Source: Pseudomonadota bacterium | GTDB lineage: Bacteria > Myxococcota_A > UBA796 > SXON01 | Length of the DNA stretch: 64,000 nucleotides | Assembly (NCBI GenBank): GCA_030684355.1 | Contig: JAUXTN010000231.1 | Span: 1-64,000 of the forward strand | Direction: 5' to 3' | In this document: piece by piece, positions 9,168-17,455 of the stretch | Layout: every line of letters starts with the position of its first letter | Numbering within the stretch: position 1 is the first letter of the stretch | Notes under the pieces: model-generated | Told to the model about the DNA's origin: nothing | Database searches by the model: none | The model's input: only the letters and a program-made list of their open reading frames with translations | Made by a program: the position numbers and the translations under genes

Positions 9168-9653
9168 ATGCCTCTCCGACTCGTGTTCGGCCTGTTTCTC
9201 CTCCCCTTCGTCCCGCTTCTGGAGCGTGGCGCCAGTCGCCCTTCCGACGAGGACTGGGCGTGGTGGGCGGCACTCGTGGGCCTGGGGCTCTCCACGCTCC
9301 TGCGCGCCACCCTGCGCACTCACCCCCCGCCCAGGTTCGCACGGCGACTATTCGGGGTGGGCGTCGCCGCCGGCTGGGGTGCGTTCCTCGTGGCGGACCT
9401 ACACGAGGCCCGCTTCGCGTGGACGCTCCTCCTCGTGCCTGTCGGCGTGCTGCTCGGCGGCCGTCGGCATGGCCTGCCGGGAGCGTTCGTCGCGCTCACC
9501 GCCATCTGGGCGCTGATGATCCGGCGCGCGGACAACGGGTGCACGGGTGTCAGCGGGTGGTACGCGTCCGTGCTCCTGTTGCACCCGGTGATCGCCGTGT
9601 GGCCCGCGCCGTTCCTCTTCTCGCGCGGGTCGCGCGATGTACGAGAATCGTAG
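9168..9653 (+). CDS. Small integral membrane protein
   Basis: The 161-residue product is almost entirely hydrophobic, with about five predicted membrane spans (LRLVFGLFLLPFVPLL; WWAALVGLGLSTLL; LFGVGVAAGWGAFLVADL; FAWTLLLVPVGVLLGG; VLLLHPVIAVWPAPFLF). The ATG at 9168 is preferred over upstream in-frame codons because the latter would overlap the divergent lipoprotein gene. No family was recognised. Confidence 0.6.
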   Translation: MPLRLVFGLFLLPFVPLLERGASRPSDEDWAWWAALVGLGLSTLLRATLRTHPPPRFARRLFGVGVAAGWGAFLVADLHEARFAWTLLLVPVGVLLGGRRHGLPGAFVALTAIWALMIRRADNGCTGVSGWYASVLLLHPVIAVWPAPFLFSRGSRDVRES

Positions 9654-9669
9654 ACGGTGGACGAGCGGG

Positions 9670-10158
9670 GATGCCCGAGCCGAGTCCCGCTGGCCGAGCT
9701 GGCGCCGCGGCGGGCGCGCGGACGGCCTCCCTCGCGGCGCGGGCGCGCCTGCTGCGAGCGGGATGCCATCGGCGAGCAGCGCGACCCCGCGCCGAGGAGC
9801 GTTTCGAACGTGGGTACCCGCATCTTCGTTCGACGCAAGTCGTGCCGCAGCTCCCTCGGCGCGCCCAATGCCTCATTATCAGCTGCGCGATCCGAGAGCG
9901 CCACCAGAGTCCGGAGGCCCGCCGTCCAGCGTCGAAGCAGGCCCGCGCCTCCATCTGGAGCCGCTCGAAGCGCGTCCGCGTGGCGGCCAGCCTTTCGTCG
10001 CGTGCACGGCCCCGCCCGGCGAAGGCATCGCGCATGAGCCGGGCGAACCCCACGCTCGCGCGAACGGCCACGACCGGCTCCCGCGGGCACCGGGACCCTC
10101 GAATTGTCGCCATGCACCCGGCTGCTCGTGCATCACCGGGGCAAATCACCACGACCAA
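9670..10158 (-). other. Possible decayed gene in a gene-poor stretch
   Basis: The ~960 bases between 9653 and 10618 hold no convincing intact gene. On the minus strand one frame has protein-like text (VGFARLMRDAFAGRGRARDE, RTRFERLQMEARACFDAGRR). An adjacent frame then continues (RTLVALSDRAADNEALGAPR, ELRHDLRRTKMRVPTFETLL), as if one gene had been frameshifted near 9910. No family was recognised. It lies against the second transposase-like relic, which supports decay of an inserted element. Confidence 0.2.
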
Positions 10159-10178
10159 GGAAACAGGTGGATTTCAGC

Positions 10179-10250
10179 CTACCAGCCCCCACCGGGCCCG
10201 CCGTGGGGTTCATGGGGACAATGGACGGAGGTGGTGGCCGACGGGGCGGT
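10179..10250 (-). pseudogene. Transposase-like C-terminal fragment, copy 2
   Basis: On the minus strand FGRLTAPSATTSVHCPHEPH followed by GGPGGGW and stop aligns with the end of copy 1 (FGLRTPSSLISMLHCPHEPQ..). It is more degraded and lacks the AAYNATP segment. The two relics are in the same orientation, 2.2 kb apart. Confidence 0.35.
10180..10225 (+). repeat. 46-bp imperfect direct repeat, copy 2
   Basis: Second copy of the 7938-7983 repeat, with the central TGGGGTTCATGGGGACAATG identical. The segment between the copies carries the lipoprotein and membrane-protein genes. Confidence 0.8.
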
Positions 10251-10617
10251 GAGGCGGCCGAATGTCCGGCTTCAACACGGTCGAACTCCCGCCGGGGCGT
10301 CGTCGGAAGCGACGCAGCACGGCCGGTAGCCCGGCCCGCCTCCCATCGTCGCTGGGGACCGCGGCGCGACACCGCCGCCTGTCGAGGATTCGGTCACCGA
10401 ATGTTAGCCAGCCTCCATCCTAGGTATTCGCCCACCTCGACGGATGCTCCATTCTGGCACTCGATTGTCCCCTCTCGCTCGTTTTTCCCCAGCTCAACTT
10501 ACTGCGCAGTAACGGACACCGGGGGGTGTTCGCGGACGGGCCGCGCTCGACCGCTGCGCCCTCTAGCAGGTGGGGAGAGCGGCCTCGTGGGGACGAGCGT
10601 GGGTTATCCCTGTGCGG

Positions 10618-12483
10618 ATGTCACGTCGGTACCTCCTCGGTGCGCTCGGGATGCTCGCGGCCCCCGCCGCCGGGAGCTCCGACTCCGACGCCGCGGGGGC
10701 GGCGGCGACGCTCATCGGCCGCGCCGGCGCGGGCGCGAACGCCGCCGAGTGGCTGGACACGGACGCCTGGATCGTCCTCCAGGAGCGAGCCGGTATCGCG
10801 CGGCTACTCGAGTCCTACGGGGACGACGCGGAGATCCTGCGCCTCCGCACCCTCGCCCGCGATGCGGGGGAGCGGAGTCGGCGCGCCGCTGCGGCGGTCC
10901 CCACCGTCGCGATCCGGGCCGCGTCCTGCACCCCGACCGGCCCCGGCGAACGGTGGGCCGCCGCAGCACCAGCGCCCGAGCTCCTCGCCTGGTGGCCCGG
11001 CCGTCCGGCCTTGCGAGCGGTGGCGCTCGTGCCGCTGCGCTGTCCGGCGGAGGTCGACGTCGTCGCCGCGGGCCTCACCCTCGGGCCGGAAGCGGGCTGG
11101 CGCCTCGTCGGCTTTGCCACGACGGAGACGCTCGCCCAGTGGCGCGCGTTCGGCGAGTGGGTCACCCACGACGTCCCCGCGGAGCGGGCCCGCGCCCGGG
11201 CCAAACTGCTCACCACTCCCGCTCCCGTGGTGGAGCAGTGGGCGCCTCCCGCCTTCGCCTCGCGCCCTGCTGGTCCGCCCGGCGACCTCGATGGTGACGG
11301 GCTCCCCGACCTCCTGGTGGAGACGAACGAGGTCTACTGGAGCGGGCGCGGCGTCGTGAGCCCGACCGTGGGCGGTGCCATCGTCCGCGCGGGGGGTGAC
11401 ATCGACGGCGATGGCCGCGCGGACCTCCTCGCCAAGGAGCGCGCGGGGGCGTGGGTATGGCCGGCCGGTGATGCGGCCTCGGCGCGCCCGCTCACCAACC
11501 CGCTAGGTCACGCCAGCGACTGGAGCCTCGCGGACGTAGACGGCGATGGCCGCACGGACGTCGTCGCGTTGTCCGTCGGCGTGCTGTGCGTGTGGTTCGC
11601 GGGGGCGGCGGAGCCGACCGCCCGCTTGACGGTCACACCCGAGGCCCGGAGCATCGGGGTGGCGGGTGACCTCGACGGGGACGGCACGGACGACCTCGTC
11701 TTCACCCCGGCCCCTCACGGGGTGCACACGGGGCTCGTTCAGATCGTGTTTGGCGCGCGCCAGGGCGCTCGGCCGCGCACGGGCGCGTTCGCCGAGGACC
11801 CGGGACGCGCGATGACTTGGCACCTGCTCCCGGGGGACGTAGACGGGGATGGCACAGCGGAGCTCTACGCGGGCCACACCGATCCGGTGGGCGGCGGGTA
11901 CATGCTCGATGTCTACCGGGGGGACGGGGAGGTCGTCGTCCGGGACCTCGCGGCCGAGGTGCGCGGACCCGACTGTCGCGTCCGGGGTGTAGCGGACCTC
12001 GCCGGCGACCGCCGCTCGGAGGTCGTCGCGGTCTGCGGCAACGAGTTGGGCGTCTGGTCTCCGGAGACCGCGCAGGTCACGCGCACGACCCTCCCCCTCA
12101 GGGCGCAGGTGCAGCTGGCCGTCGTGGGCGGCGCGGGCGAGCGCGCCGTCACCGTCTCGACGGCCGAGGAGTTGCGCGTACTGCACGCCCCGGCCTGGCG
12201 CTGGGAGGAGGCCGTGAGCGTCGCCAAGCCGTCGACCGCGGCTCAGTTCTCGCGGCTCCCGCCCGCTCCGGCCCCGCTGCGGGCGCTGGAGGTCGCGCTC
12301 CCCCCATCGTCCACCTGCGAGGGCCGGCTCACCCTCGACGCCGCAGGCAGAGCGACCGCGCTCACGTACAGCGCCTGCCCCGGAGCCGTCCAGCAGCGGG
12401 TGCTGGAGGCCGTGATGGCAGCGCAGTGGCCGAACCAGGGCGCGCGCGGTGCCCTGTACCGGCTGAGCCTCCAGGGCGGATGA
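10618..12483 (+). CDS. Secreted FG-GAP/VCBS repeat protein with a TonB-like C-terminal domain
   Basis: The ATG at 10618 opens a leader with twin arginines (MSRRYLLGALGMLAAPAAGS), possibly Tat-dependent. After an N-terminal region of unknown fold, calcium-binding FG-GAP repeats follow: DLDGDGLPDLL, DIDGDGRADLL, DVDGDGRTDVV, DLDGDGTDDLV and DVDGDGTAELY, probably forming a beta-propeller. The last ~60 residues (CEGRLTLDAAGRATALTYSA, AVQQRVLEAVMAAQWP) look like a TonB-C-type domain of the kind used by Myxococcota envelope proteins. 621 residues. It probably acts outside the cytoplasm in binding; no catalytic motif was seen. Confidence 0.75.
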   Translation: MSRRYLLGALGMLAAPAAGSSDSDAAGAAATLIGRAGAGANAAEWLDTDAWIVLQERAGIARLLESYGDDAEILRLRTLARDAGERSRRAAAAVPTVAIRAASCTPTGPGERWAAAAPAPELLAWWPGRPALRAVALVPLRCPAEVDVVAAGLTLGPEAGWRLVGFATTETLAQWRAFGEWVTHDVPAERARARAKLLTTPAPVVEQWAPPAFASRPAGPPGDLDGDGLPDLLVETNEVYWSGRGVVSPTVGGAIVRAGGDIDGDGRADLLAKERAGAWVWPAGDAASARPLTNPLGHASDWSLADVDGDGRTDVVALSVGVLCVWFAGAAEPTARLTVTPEARSIGVAGDLDGDGTDDLVFTPAPHGVHTGLVQIVFGARQGARPRTGAFAEDPGRAMTWHLLPGDVDGDGTAELYAGHTDPVGGGYMLDVYRGDGEVVVRDLAAEVRGPDCRVRGVADLAGDRRSEVVAVCGNELGVWSPETAQVTRTTLPLRAQVQLAVVGGAGERAVTVSTAEELRVLHAPAWRWEEAVSVAKPSTAAQFSRLPPAPAPLRALEVALPPSSTCEGRLTLDAAGRATALTYSACPGAVQQRVLEAVMAAQWPNQGARGALYRLSLQGG

Positions 12484-12641
12484 ACGGTCCGATCGGCATC
12501 CCACCTCAACCTCAGCCAGATTTCCGCCATCGAGGCAGGCGCTCGCCGAGAACTCGGCGCGGTGAAGCGCCCACTGTCGCCGGGGGGAATCACCCCAACC
12601 TCCAACTCGCGGCGCTGCCAGCCAAGCGTTAGGAACCCGCC

Positions 12642-12800
12642 GACGAGGAGATCGACGTCGAAGAGTTCCGGCAGGCCGTGCTCGAAGCGTGGTCCGACCA
12701 GCCGATCGAGGAGCGCCGCTCGGCGCTCGCTCTCACGCTACGGCAGGTGACCCGGACGCTCGGCTTCGCGAAGGGTGACCTACGGCTATTGTCACCATGA
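12642..12800 (+). pseudogene. Orphan C-terminal coding fragment
   Basis: An open frame without an ATG encodes DEEIDVEEFRQAVLEAWSDQ, then PIEERRSALALTLRQVTRTL, then GFAKGDLRLLSP and stop. The composition and codon use are protein-like, but the frame is closed by a TAG at 12630-12632 and nothing upstream continues it. It may be the end of a recombinase-type protein, but no family can be assigned. It overlaps the 3' end of the convergent gene by 9 bases. Confidence 0.3.
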
Positions 12801-14735
12801 TCCGTTCGGCCCCCCAAACACCCCAATATCACTCCCCGTCCCATCCACATCGCTCAACGCCGGATCCCCAACGTCCACCATGCTGCTACGCGAGGTGAGG
12901 GAGAGGTCGTCGAGGTCGGCGTCGGTGTCATCCGTGTAGGAGACGAAGCCCGGCGTGACCTGGATGTTCCCGTCGGTGCCCGTGGGGTCCGTGACGGAGG
13001 AGAAGTTCAGGTCGTTGCCGTAGATGTTGTTGTACGTCAGGTACCAGTAGCCGGTGCCCCCGCCCAGGTCTTCCAACCCGGTGGTGACACCCGTGATGAC
13101 GGTGTTGTTCATCGTGACGCTCGACCCGTAGGCGCGCACGCCGTAGTCCAAGCTCACGAGCGCGGAGTTCTGCAGGTTGAGCGTGCCGTACTCCGAGTAG
13201 AGGCCGGCGTAGCCGTTGTCGCTGTAGTCCGCGTTGACCTCGAGGTTCTCCCAGGTCTGGGTGCCGCCGGACAGGTAGTGTGTGTAGTACTCGGCGACGT
13301 TCTCCCGCATCCGGACCCGCGTGCCGACGGTGGTGCCGTAGGAGTCGTAGATCGCGGCGCCCATGTAGGCGCTGTTGCCGATGAAGTCGACGTCGGTGAG
13401 GGTGGGGCTGCCGCTGTTGTTGTAGAGCCCGCCGCCGTAGCCGTAGCCGTAGGCGTAGCTCGTGGCGCTGTAGTAGGTGTAGTAGTAGTCGGTGACCGCG
13501 TTGGCGGTGATCACGAGCTCCTCCAACGTCGGGGAGGAGCCGGAGATGTAGATGCCACCGCCGTACTCGAACGTGTACGTGTAGTACACGTACTGGCTGC
13601 CGTCGTAGTAGGAGTCGCTGCCGGACGACGCGTAGCCGCCGCCGCCGGTGAGCGTGAAGCCGCGGAGCACGGCGTCTGAGGTCTCGCCGTAGGTGAAGGA
13701 CACGACCGGGGCGCGGCCCGAGCCCTGGATTGTCGTGGCAGCGGCGCCGTCGAGGCTCTCGACGGTGATGTTGCGGCCCTGGAAGTCGAGGTCCTCGTAG
13801 TAGTAGCCGGCGGCCACCTTCACGCAGGTGTTCGACCGCTCGATGCCGCTCTGCACGGAGGCGAGGGGGCTGTCGACGAGCCCCGTGCCACGGGAGCTGC
13901 CGCCGTACACGTCCACGAAGATGGGCTCGCGGGCATCGCGGTCGTCGCAGTCCCAGTCGTTGGTGGCGCCGCCGGCCGACTCGGCGTCACAGCCGTAGAC
14001 GATGGTGTCGGTGCCCGCGCCGTCGCCGTCCCCGTCGAGGTAGTAGGCCGTCCACTCGGCCTCGTTCTCGTCGACGTTGCCATCGCAATTGTTGTCGAGG
14101 CTGTCGCAGACCTCGTAGCCCACGGGCGAGATGACGCTCTGCTCGTCGTCGCAGTCGTCGTCGTTCGACGCGAAGGAGCCGGCGCCGGGGTCACACGTCG
14201 CGGTACCGGCGGCGCTCTTGTCGCCGTAGCCGTCGCCGTCCCGATCGGGGAAGTAGACGGTCCAGGTGGACTCGTCGTCGTCGATGCCGCCGTTGCAGTC
14301 GTTGTCGAGGCCGTCGCACACATCGTCCGCCCCGGGGAAGGCGGCGGCGGAGGTGTCGTCGCAGTCGGCGTCGTTGGTGGCGAAGGTGCTCGCGCCGGGC
14401 TCGCAGGACACGAACGAGCTCGACCCGGCCTCGCCGAAGCCGTCGGAGTCGGCGTCGAGGTACCAGGTGAGGTCGGGGTCCTCGTCGATGTCCCCGTTGC
14501 AGTTGTCGTCCCGCCCGTTGCACACGTCGGCGGCGACCGCGGGGTTCACGTCCGCGCGGGTGTCGTCGCAGTCGGTGCTGTCCGGGAAGGTGTCGCCGTC
14601 GCGATCCAGATCCGGGGTGGTGTCGGTGTCGGTGTCCGCATCGGTGTCGGTGTCGGCGTCCGCCGTGTCCTTCACGGAGTCATCCGACGAGCCAGCACAG
14701 CCGACGAGGAACAGGATGGCGAGCAACGAGCGCAT
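12792..14735 (-). CDS. MopE-repeat lipoprotein with right-handed beta-helix domain
   Basis: The ATG at 14735 gives a lipoprotein signal (MRSLLAILFLVGC) and a 647-residue product. A D/T-rich linker is followed by four copies of the putative metal-binding (MopE/PEP-like) repeat, recognisable as DCDDTRADVNP..DVCNGRDDNCNGDIDED with paired Cys. From about residue 260 the protein becomes a parallel beta-helix (ITVESLDGAAATTIQG, VLRGFTLTGGGGY, LEELVITANAV) with Tyr-rich loops, as in surface adhesins or polysaccharide-binding proteins. It is likely anchored on the outer membrane. The two-component genes lie 71 bases upstream on the same strand, so co-regulation is possible but unproven. Confidence 0.85.
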   Translation of the reverse strand: MRSLLAILFLVGCAGSSDDSVKDTADADTDTDADTDTDTTPDLDRDGDTFPDSTDCDDTRADVNPAVAADVCNGRDDNCNGDIDEDPDLTWYLDADSDGFGEAGSSSFVSCEPGASTFATNDADCDDTSAAAFPGADDVCDGLDNDCNGGIDDDESTWTVYFPDRDGDGYGDKSAAGTATCDPGAGSFASNDDDCDDEQSVISPVGYEVCDSLDNNCDGNVDENEAEWTAYYLDGDGDGAGTDTIVYGCDAESAGGATNDWDCDDRDAREPIFVDVYGGSSRGTGLVDSPLASVQSGIERSNTCVKVAAGYYYEDLDFQGRNITVESLDGAAATTIQGSGRAPVVSFTYGETSDAVLRGFTLTGGGGYASSGSDSYYDGSQYVYYTYTFEYGGGIYISGSSPTLEELVITANAVTDYYYTYYSATSYAYGYGYGGGLYNNSGSPTLTDVDFIGNSAYMGAAIYDSYGTTVGTRVRMRENVAEYYTHYLSGGTQTWENLEVNADYSDNGYAGLYSEYGTLNLQNSALVSLDYGVRAYGSSVTMNNTVITGVTTGLEDLGGGTGYWYLTYNNIYGNDLNFSSVTDPTGTDGNIQVTPGFVSYTDDTDADLDDLSLTSRSSMVDVGDPALSDVDGTGSDIGVFGGPNGSW

Positions 14736-14806
14736 GGGGGCCTCCGACGGGGCGAACGGTAGCCGTTCGCGGGCTTCGTCGCCAGCCCCCCAGGTCCGCT
14801 TGCCCG

Positions 14807-15499
14807 CTACTCCTCGAACCTGTAGCCCGTGCCGTGCACGGTGAGGATGTGCCGCGGGTCGGCGGGAGTCTCCTCGACCTTCTTGCGCAGCTTCAGGATC
14901 TGGTTGTCGACGGTGCGCGTGGCCATGCTCGGGGAGTAGCCCCACACGTGCTGCAGGAGCTCCTCCCGGCTCACGTCGCGCCCGCGGTGCGCGATGAGGT
15001 AGGCGAGCACGCCGGCCTCGTGCGTGGTCATGCGGTGCTCCTCGCCCTCGCGCATGAGGATGCGGCGGCGGAGGTCGACCTCGTTCTTTCCGAACCGGTA
15101 GACCTCGGGGGCGCGCGGGGCCGCGGGGCGCGCGCGGAGGCGGGCCTTCACGCGGGCGATGAGCTCGCGCAGGGAGAACGGCTTCACCACGTAGTCGTCC
15201 GCGCCTAGCTCGAGGCCGAGCACGCGGTCGACCTCCGCGCTCCGGGCGGTCAACAGGATGATGGGGAGCTCCGGGTGCTCGGACTTCACCCGCTTCAGGA
15301 CCGAGAGCCCGTCCATCCCGGGGAGCATCACGTCCAACACGAGCACGTCCGGAACGTCGTCCTCGATGGCCTCGAGGGCGGCTTCGCCGCTGTCGCAGTG
15401 CGTCACCGAGAACCGCTCGTGTTCCAAGGCGCTCGTCAAGCCCATCGCGAGCGTCTCGTCGTCCTCGACGACCAGGATGCTGGCCCCAAGCGTCTCCAT
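14807..15499 (-). CDS. OmpR/PhoB-family response regulator
   Basis: Residues 1-120 form a receiver domain with the acidic pair VVEDDE, phospho-acceptor Asp56 in VLVLDVMLPGMDG, and the conserved Lys in VVKPFS. Residues ~135-230 form a winged-helix DNA-binding domain ending in HILTVHGTGYRFEE, the PhoB/OmpR signature. The ATG directly follows the stop codon of the upstream histidine kinase, so the two are cotranscribed and form a cognate pair. Target genes are unknown. Confidence 0.95.
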   Translation of the reverse strand: METLGASILVVEDDETLAMGLTSALEHERFSVTHCDSGEAALEAIEDDVPDVLVLDVMLPGMDGLSVLKRVKSEHPELPIILLTARSAEVDRVLGLELGADDYVVKPFSLRELIARVKARLRARPAAPRAPEVYRFGKNEVDLRRRILMREGEEHRMTTHEAGVLAYLIAHRGRDVSREELLQHVWGYSPSMATRTVDNQILKLRKKVEETPADPRHILTVHGTGYRFEE

Positions 15500-17455
15500 C
15501 TATGACCTCCGTCGCACTCGCATGATGAATCGGGCGCCGCCTTCGACGCCTTCACGGCACTCTACTTTCCCGCCGTGTATGAGCACGGCTTCCGCGACAA
15601 ATGCTAACCCGAGGCCGTGCCCGCCGGATCGTCCGCGGCCCGGACCCTCCACGCGACGGAAGCGCTCGAAGATGGCCTTTCGCATGTTCGGGGGCACGCC
15701 GATGCCGTTGTCCTCGACCTCGAACTGTACCCACCGTCGGTCGACGTGCACACGGATCCACACCTCGCCCCGACGCTCGGGGTTCCGGTACTTCAAGGCG
15801 TTGTCCACGAGGTTCGTGAGGGCGTCGCGAAGGTAGGTCGGCCGGCCGATCATGCGGCCCTGGTTCGGCCTCGCGTCGACACGGAGCGTGACCCCCTGCT
15901 GCTCGCAGAGCGGCCGCCACCGCTCGGCGACCTCCTGGGCGAGATCGACGGGATCGAGCGTGTCCCGGCCCTCCTCGATGGGGCGGCTCGCGGCGCGGAT
16001 GACCTCGTCGAGGCGCTGGCCGAGGCGCTCGGCCTCCTTCACGATCTGGCGCGCGAACTTCTCGCGCTGTGCGCCGTCGCGGAAGCTCCCCATCTCCAGG
16101 TTCTCCGCCATGAGGCGGATGCCGGCGAGGGGGGTCTTCAGCTCGTGCGTCACGCGCGTCATGAACTCGCGCTGGCGCTCCAGCAGCAGCGTCTGCTTGC
16201 GGTCGCTGCGGACGAGCCCGAAGAGCGAGAAGATGCCGATGAGCATGCCGATCCCGATGGGGATGAGCTGCACGAACGCGGTGCGGAGGCCCGTGTCCGG
16301 GGCGAAGGCGCCCGCCGTGACGCCGACGCGGAGGTGCGGGAGGATGCGGGTGAACGCGGCCTCGGCGGCGAGCGGCTCCTCGCTGCCGCCCAGCACGCGC
16401 CCGGTGGGATCGCGCACGGACAGGAACGGGCGCAGATCGTCGGGAGCGGAGGCGAGGAAGTCCTGGATCAACGCGGGCTGATCGAGCTGGATGCCCGCGA
16501 GCAGCGCGCCCATCTCGAGCCGCGCGAAGAAGAGCAGGTACGGGGGATCGCCGTACTGATCGACGAGGAGGCGCGGGCCCTGGCCGATGGTGGGGACGTC
16601 GCGGAGGTCCCACGTGCGCGTCTTGACCTCGCGGTACACGTCGAGCCGCCGCTGCGCGCGGAGGTAGAGCTCGTCCTCCTCGCCGCCGATGAGCGGCCCG
16701 CCGTACTCCCGGAGGTCGCGGGCGATGGGGTAGGCCCAGAGGTCGAGCAGCGACTCGAGCGAGCCGCCGTCGAGGAACGCGATCTCGGAGGCGAGGACGC
16801 CCACGATGCGCTCGGCGACGTCGGGGCGGCCGAGGGTGTCCATGGCGCGCGCGAGCTGGAGGCGGAGGTACACCAGGCGCCGGGCGCTCACGCCGTAGTT
16901 GGCGGCCTCGTGCAGCGGGATGAGGAAGGTGGGCCCGAGCTCGCGGATGACCCGCTCGGCGGCGAGCGGCTGGTCGGCGTTGAGGAAGAGCTCGGCGGAC
17001 TCGGAGGCGGCCAGGAGCTCGACGGCGGGGCTGCGGCCGATGCAGGCGCGGTAGAGCAGGGCGGCCTGCACGGCATCCACGGCGCCGGCCTGGCGCCCGG
17101 CGGCGGCGAGGCAGGCGTCGGAGCGGAGCAGCGCGAGGTCCTCGTCGAGCTGGGGCGTCGGGTACGTGACCTCGTCGGGCTCCCAGACGTAGAAGGCGTC
17201 GAACCAGGGGCGGTTGGCGCGCAGGAACTGCTCGCGCTCCCGCACCTTGTCGGTGGACGAGAGCTCGGTGAGCCAGAGGTCCACCCGCTCCGCGATGGCG
17301 TCCTCCCAGCGGTCGACGACCAGCACCAGGCGGTCGCGCACGATGCGCAGCTCCCGCTCCTCGCTCGCCCGGCGAAAGCTCGCGGCCTCGCGCACCCCGA
17401 CGATGCCGAGCATCGCGAGCAGGATGGAGAGGGTGGCGTAGATGATCGGCCGCAT
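15500..17455 (-). CDS. Membrane sensor histidine kinase
   Basis: The 651-residue protein has an N-terminal membrane segment (IIYATLSILLAMLGIVGV), a long extracytoplasmic sensor region of ~370 residues, and a second span (LIPIGIGMLIGIFSLFGLV). The transmitter region has the H box VTHELKTPLAG (His437), N box NLVDNALKYR, and G boxes VEDNGIGVPP and GGHGLGLAFV. The sensor region has helical, TPR-like character (ARRLVYLRLQLARAMDTLGR) but no named domain was recognised. It phosphorylates the adjacent OmpR-type regulator, whose ATG abuts this stop codon. The ligand is unknown. Confidence 0.95.
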   Translation of the reverse strand: MRPIIYATLSILLAMLGIVGVREAASFRRASEERELRIVRDRLVLVVDRWEDAIAERVDLWLTELSSTDKVREREQFLRANRPWFDAFYVWEPDEVTYPTPQLDEDLALLRSDACLAAAGRQAGAVDAVQAALLYRACIGRSPAVELLAASESAELFLNADQPLAAERVIRELGPTFLIPLHEAANYGVSARRLVYLRLQLARAMDTLGRPDVAERIVGVLASEIAFLDGGSLESLLDLWAYPIARDLREYGGPLIGGEEDELYLRAQRRLDVYREVKTRTWDLRDVPTIGQGPRLLVDQYGDPPYLLFFARLEMGALLAGIQLDQPALIQDFLASAPDDLRPFLSVRDPTGRVLGGSEEPLAAEAAFTRILPHLRVGVTAGAFAPDTGLRTAFVQLIPIGIGMLIGIFSLFGLVRSDRKQTLLLERQREFMTRVTHELKTPLAGIRLMAENLEMGSFRDGAQREKFARQIVKEAERLGQRLDEVIRAASRPIEEGRDTLDPVDLAQEVAERWRPLCEQQGVTLRVDARPNQGRMIGRPTYLRDALTNLVDNALKYRNPERRGEVWIRVHVDRRWVQFEVEDNGIGVPPNMRKAIFERFRRVEGPGRGRSGGHGLGLAFVAEAVLIHGGKVECREGVEGGARFIMRVRRRS

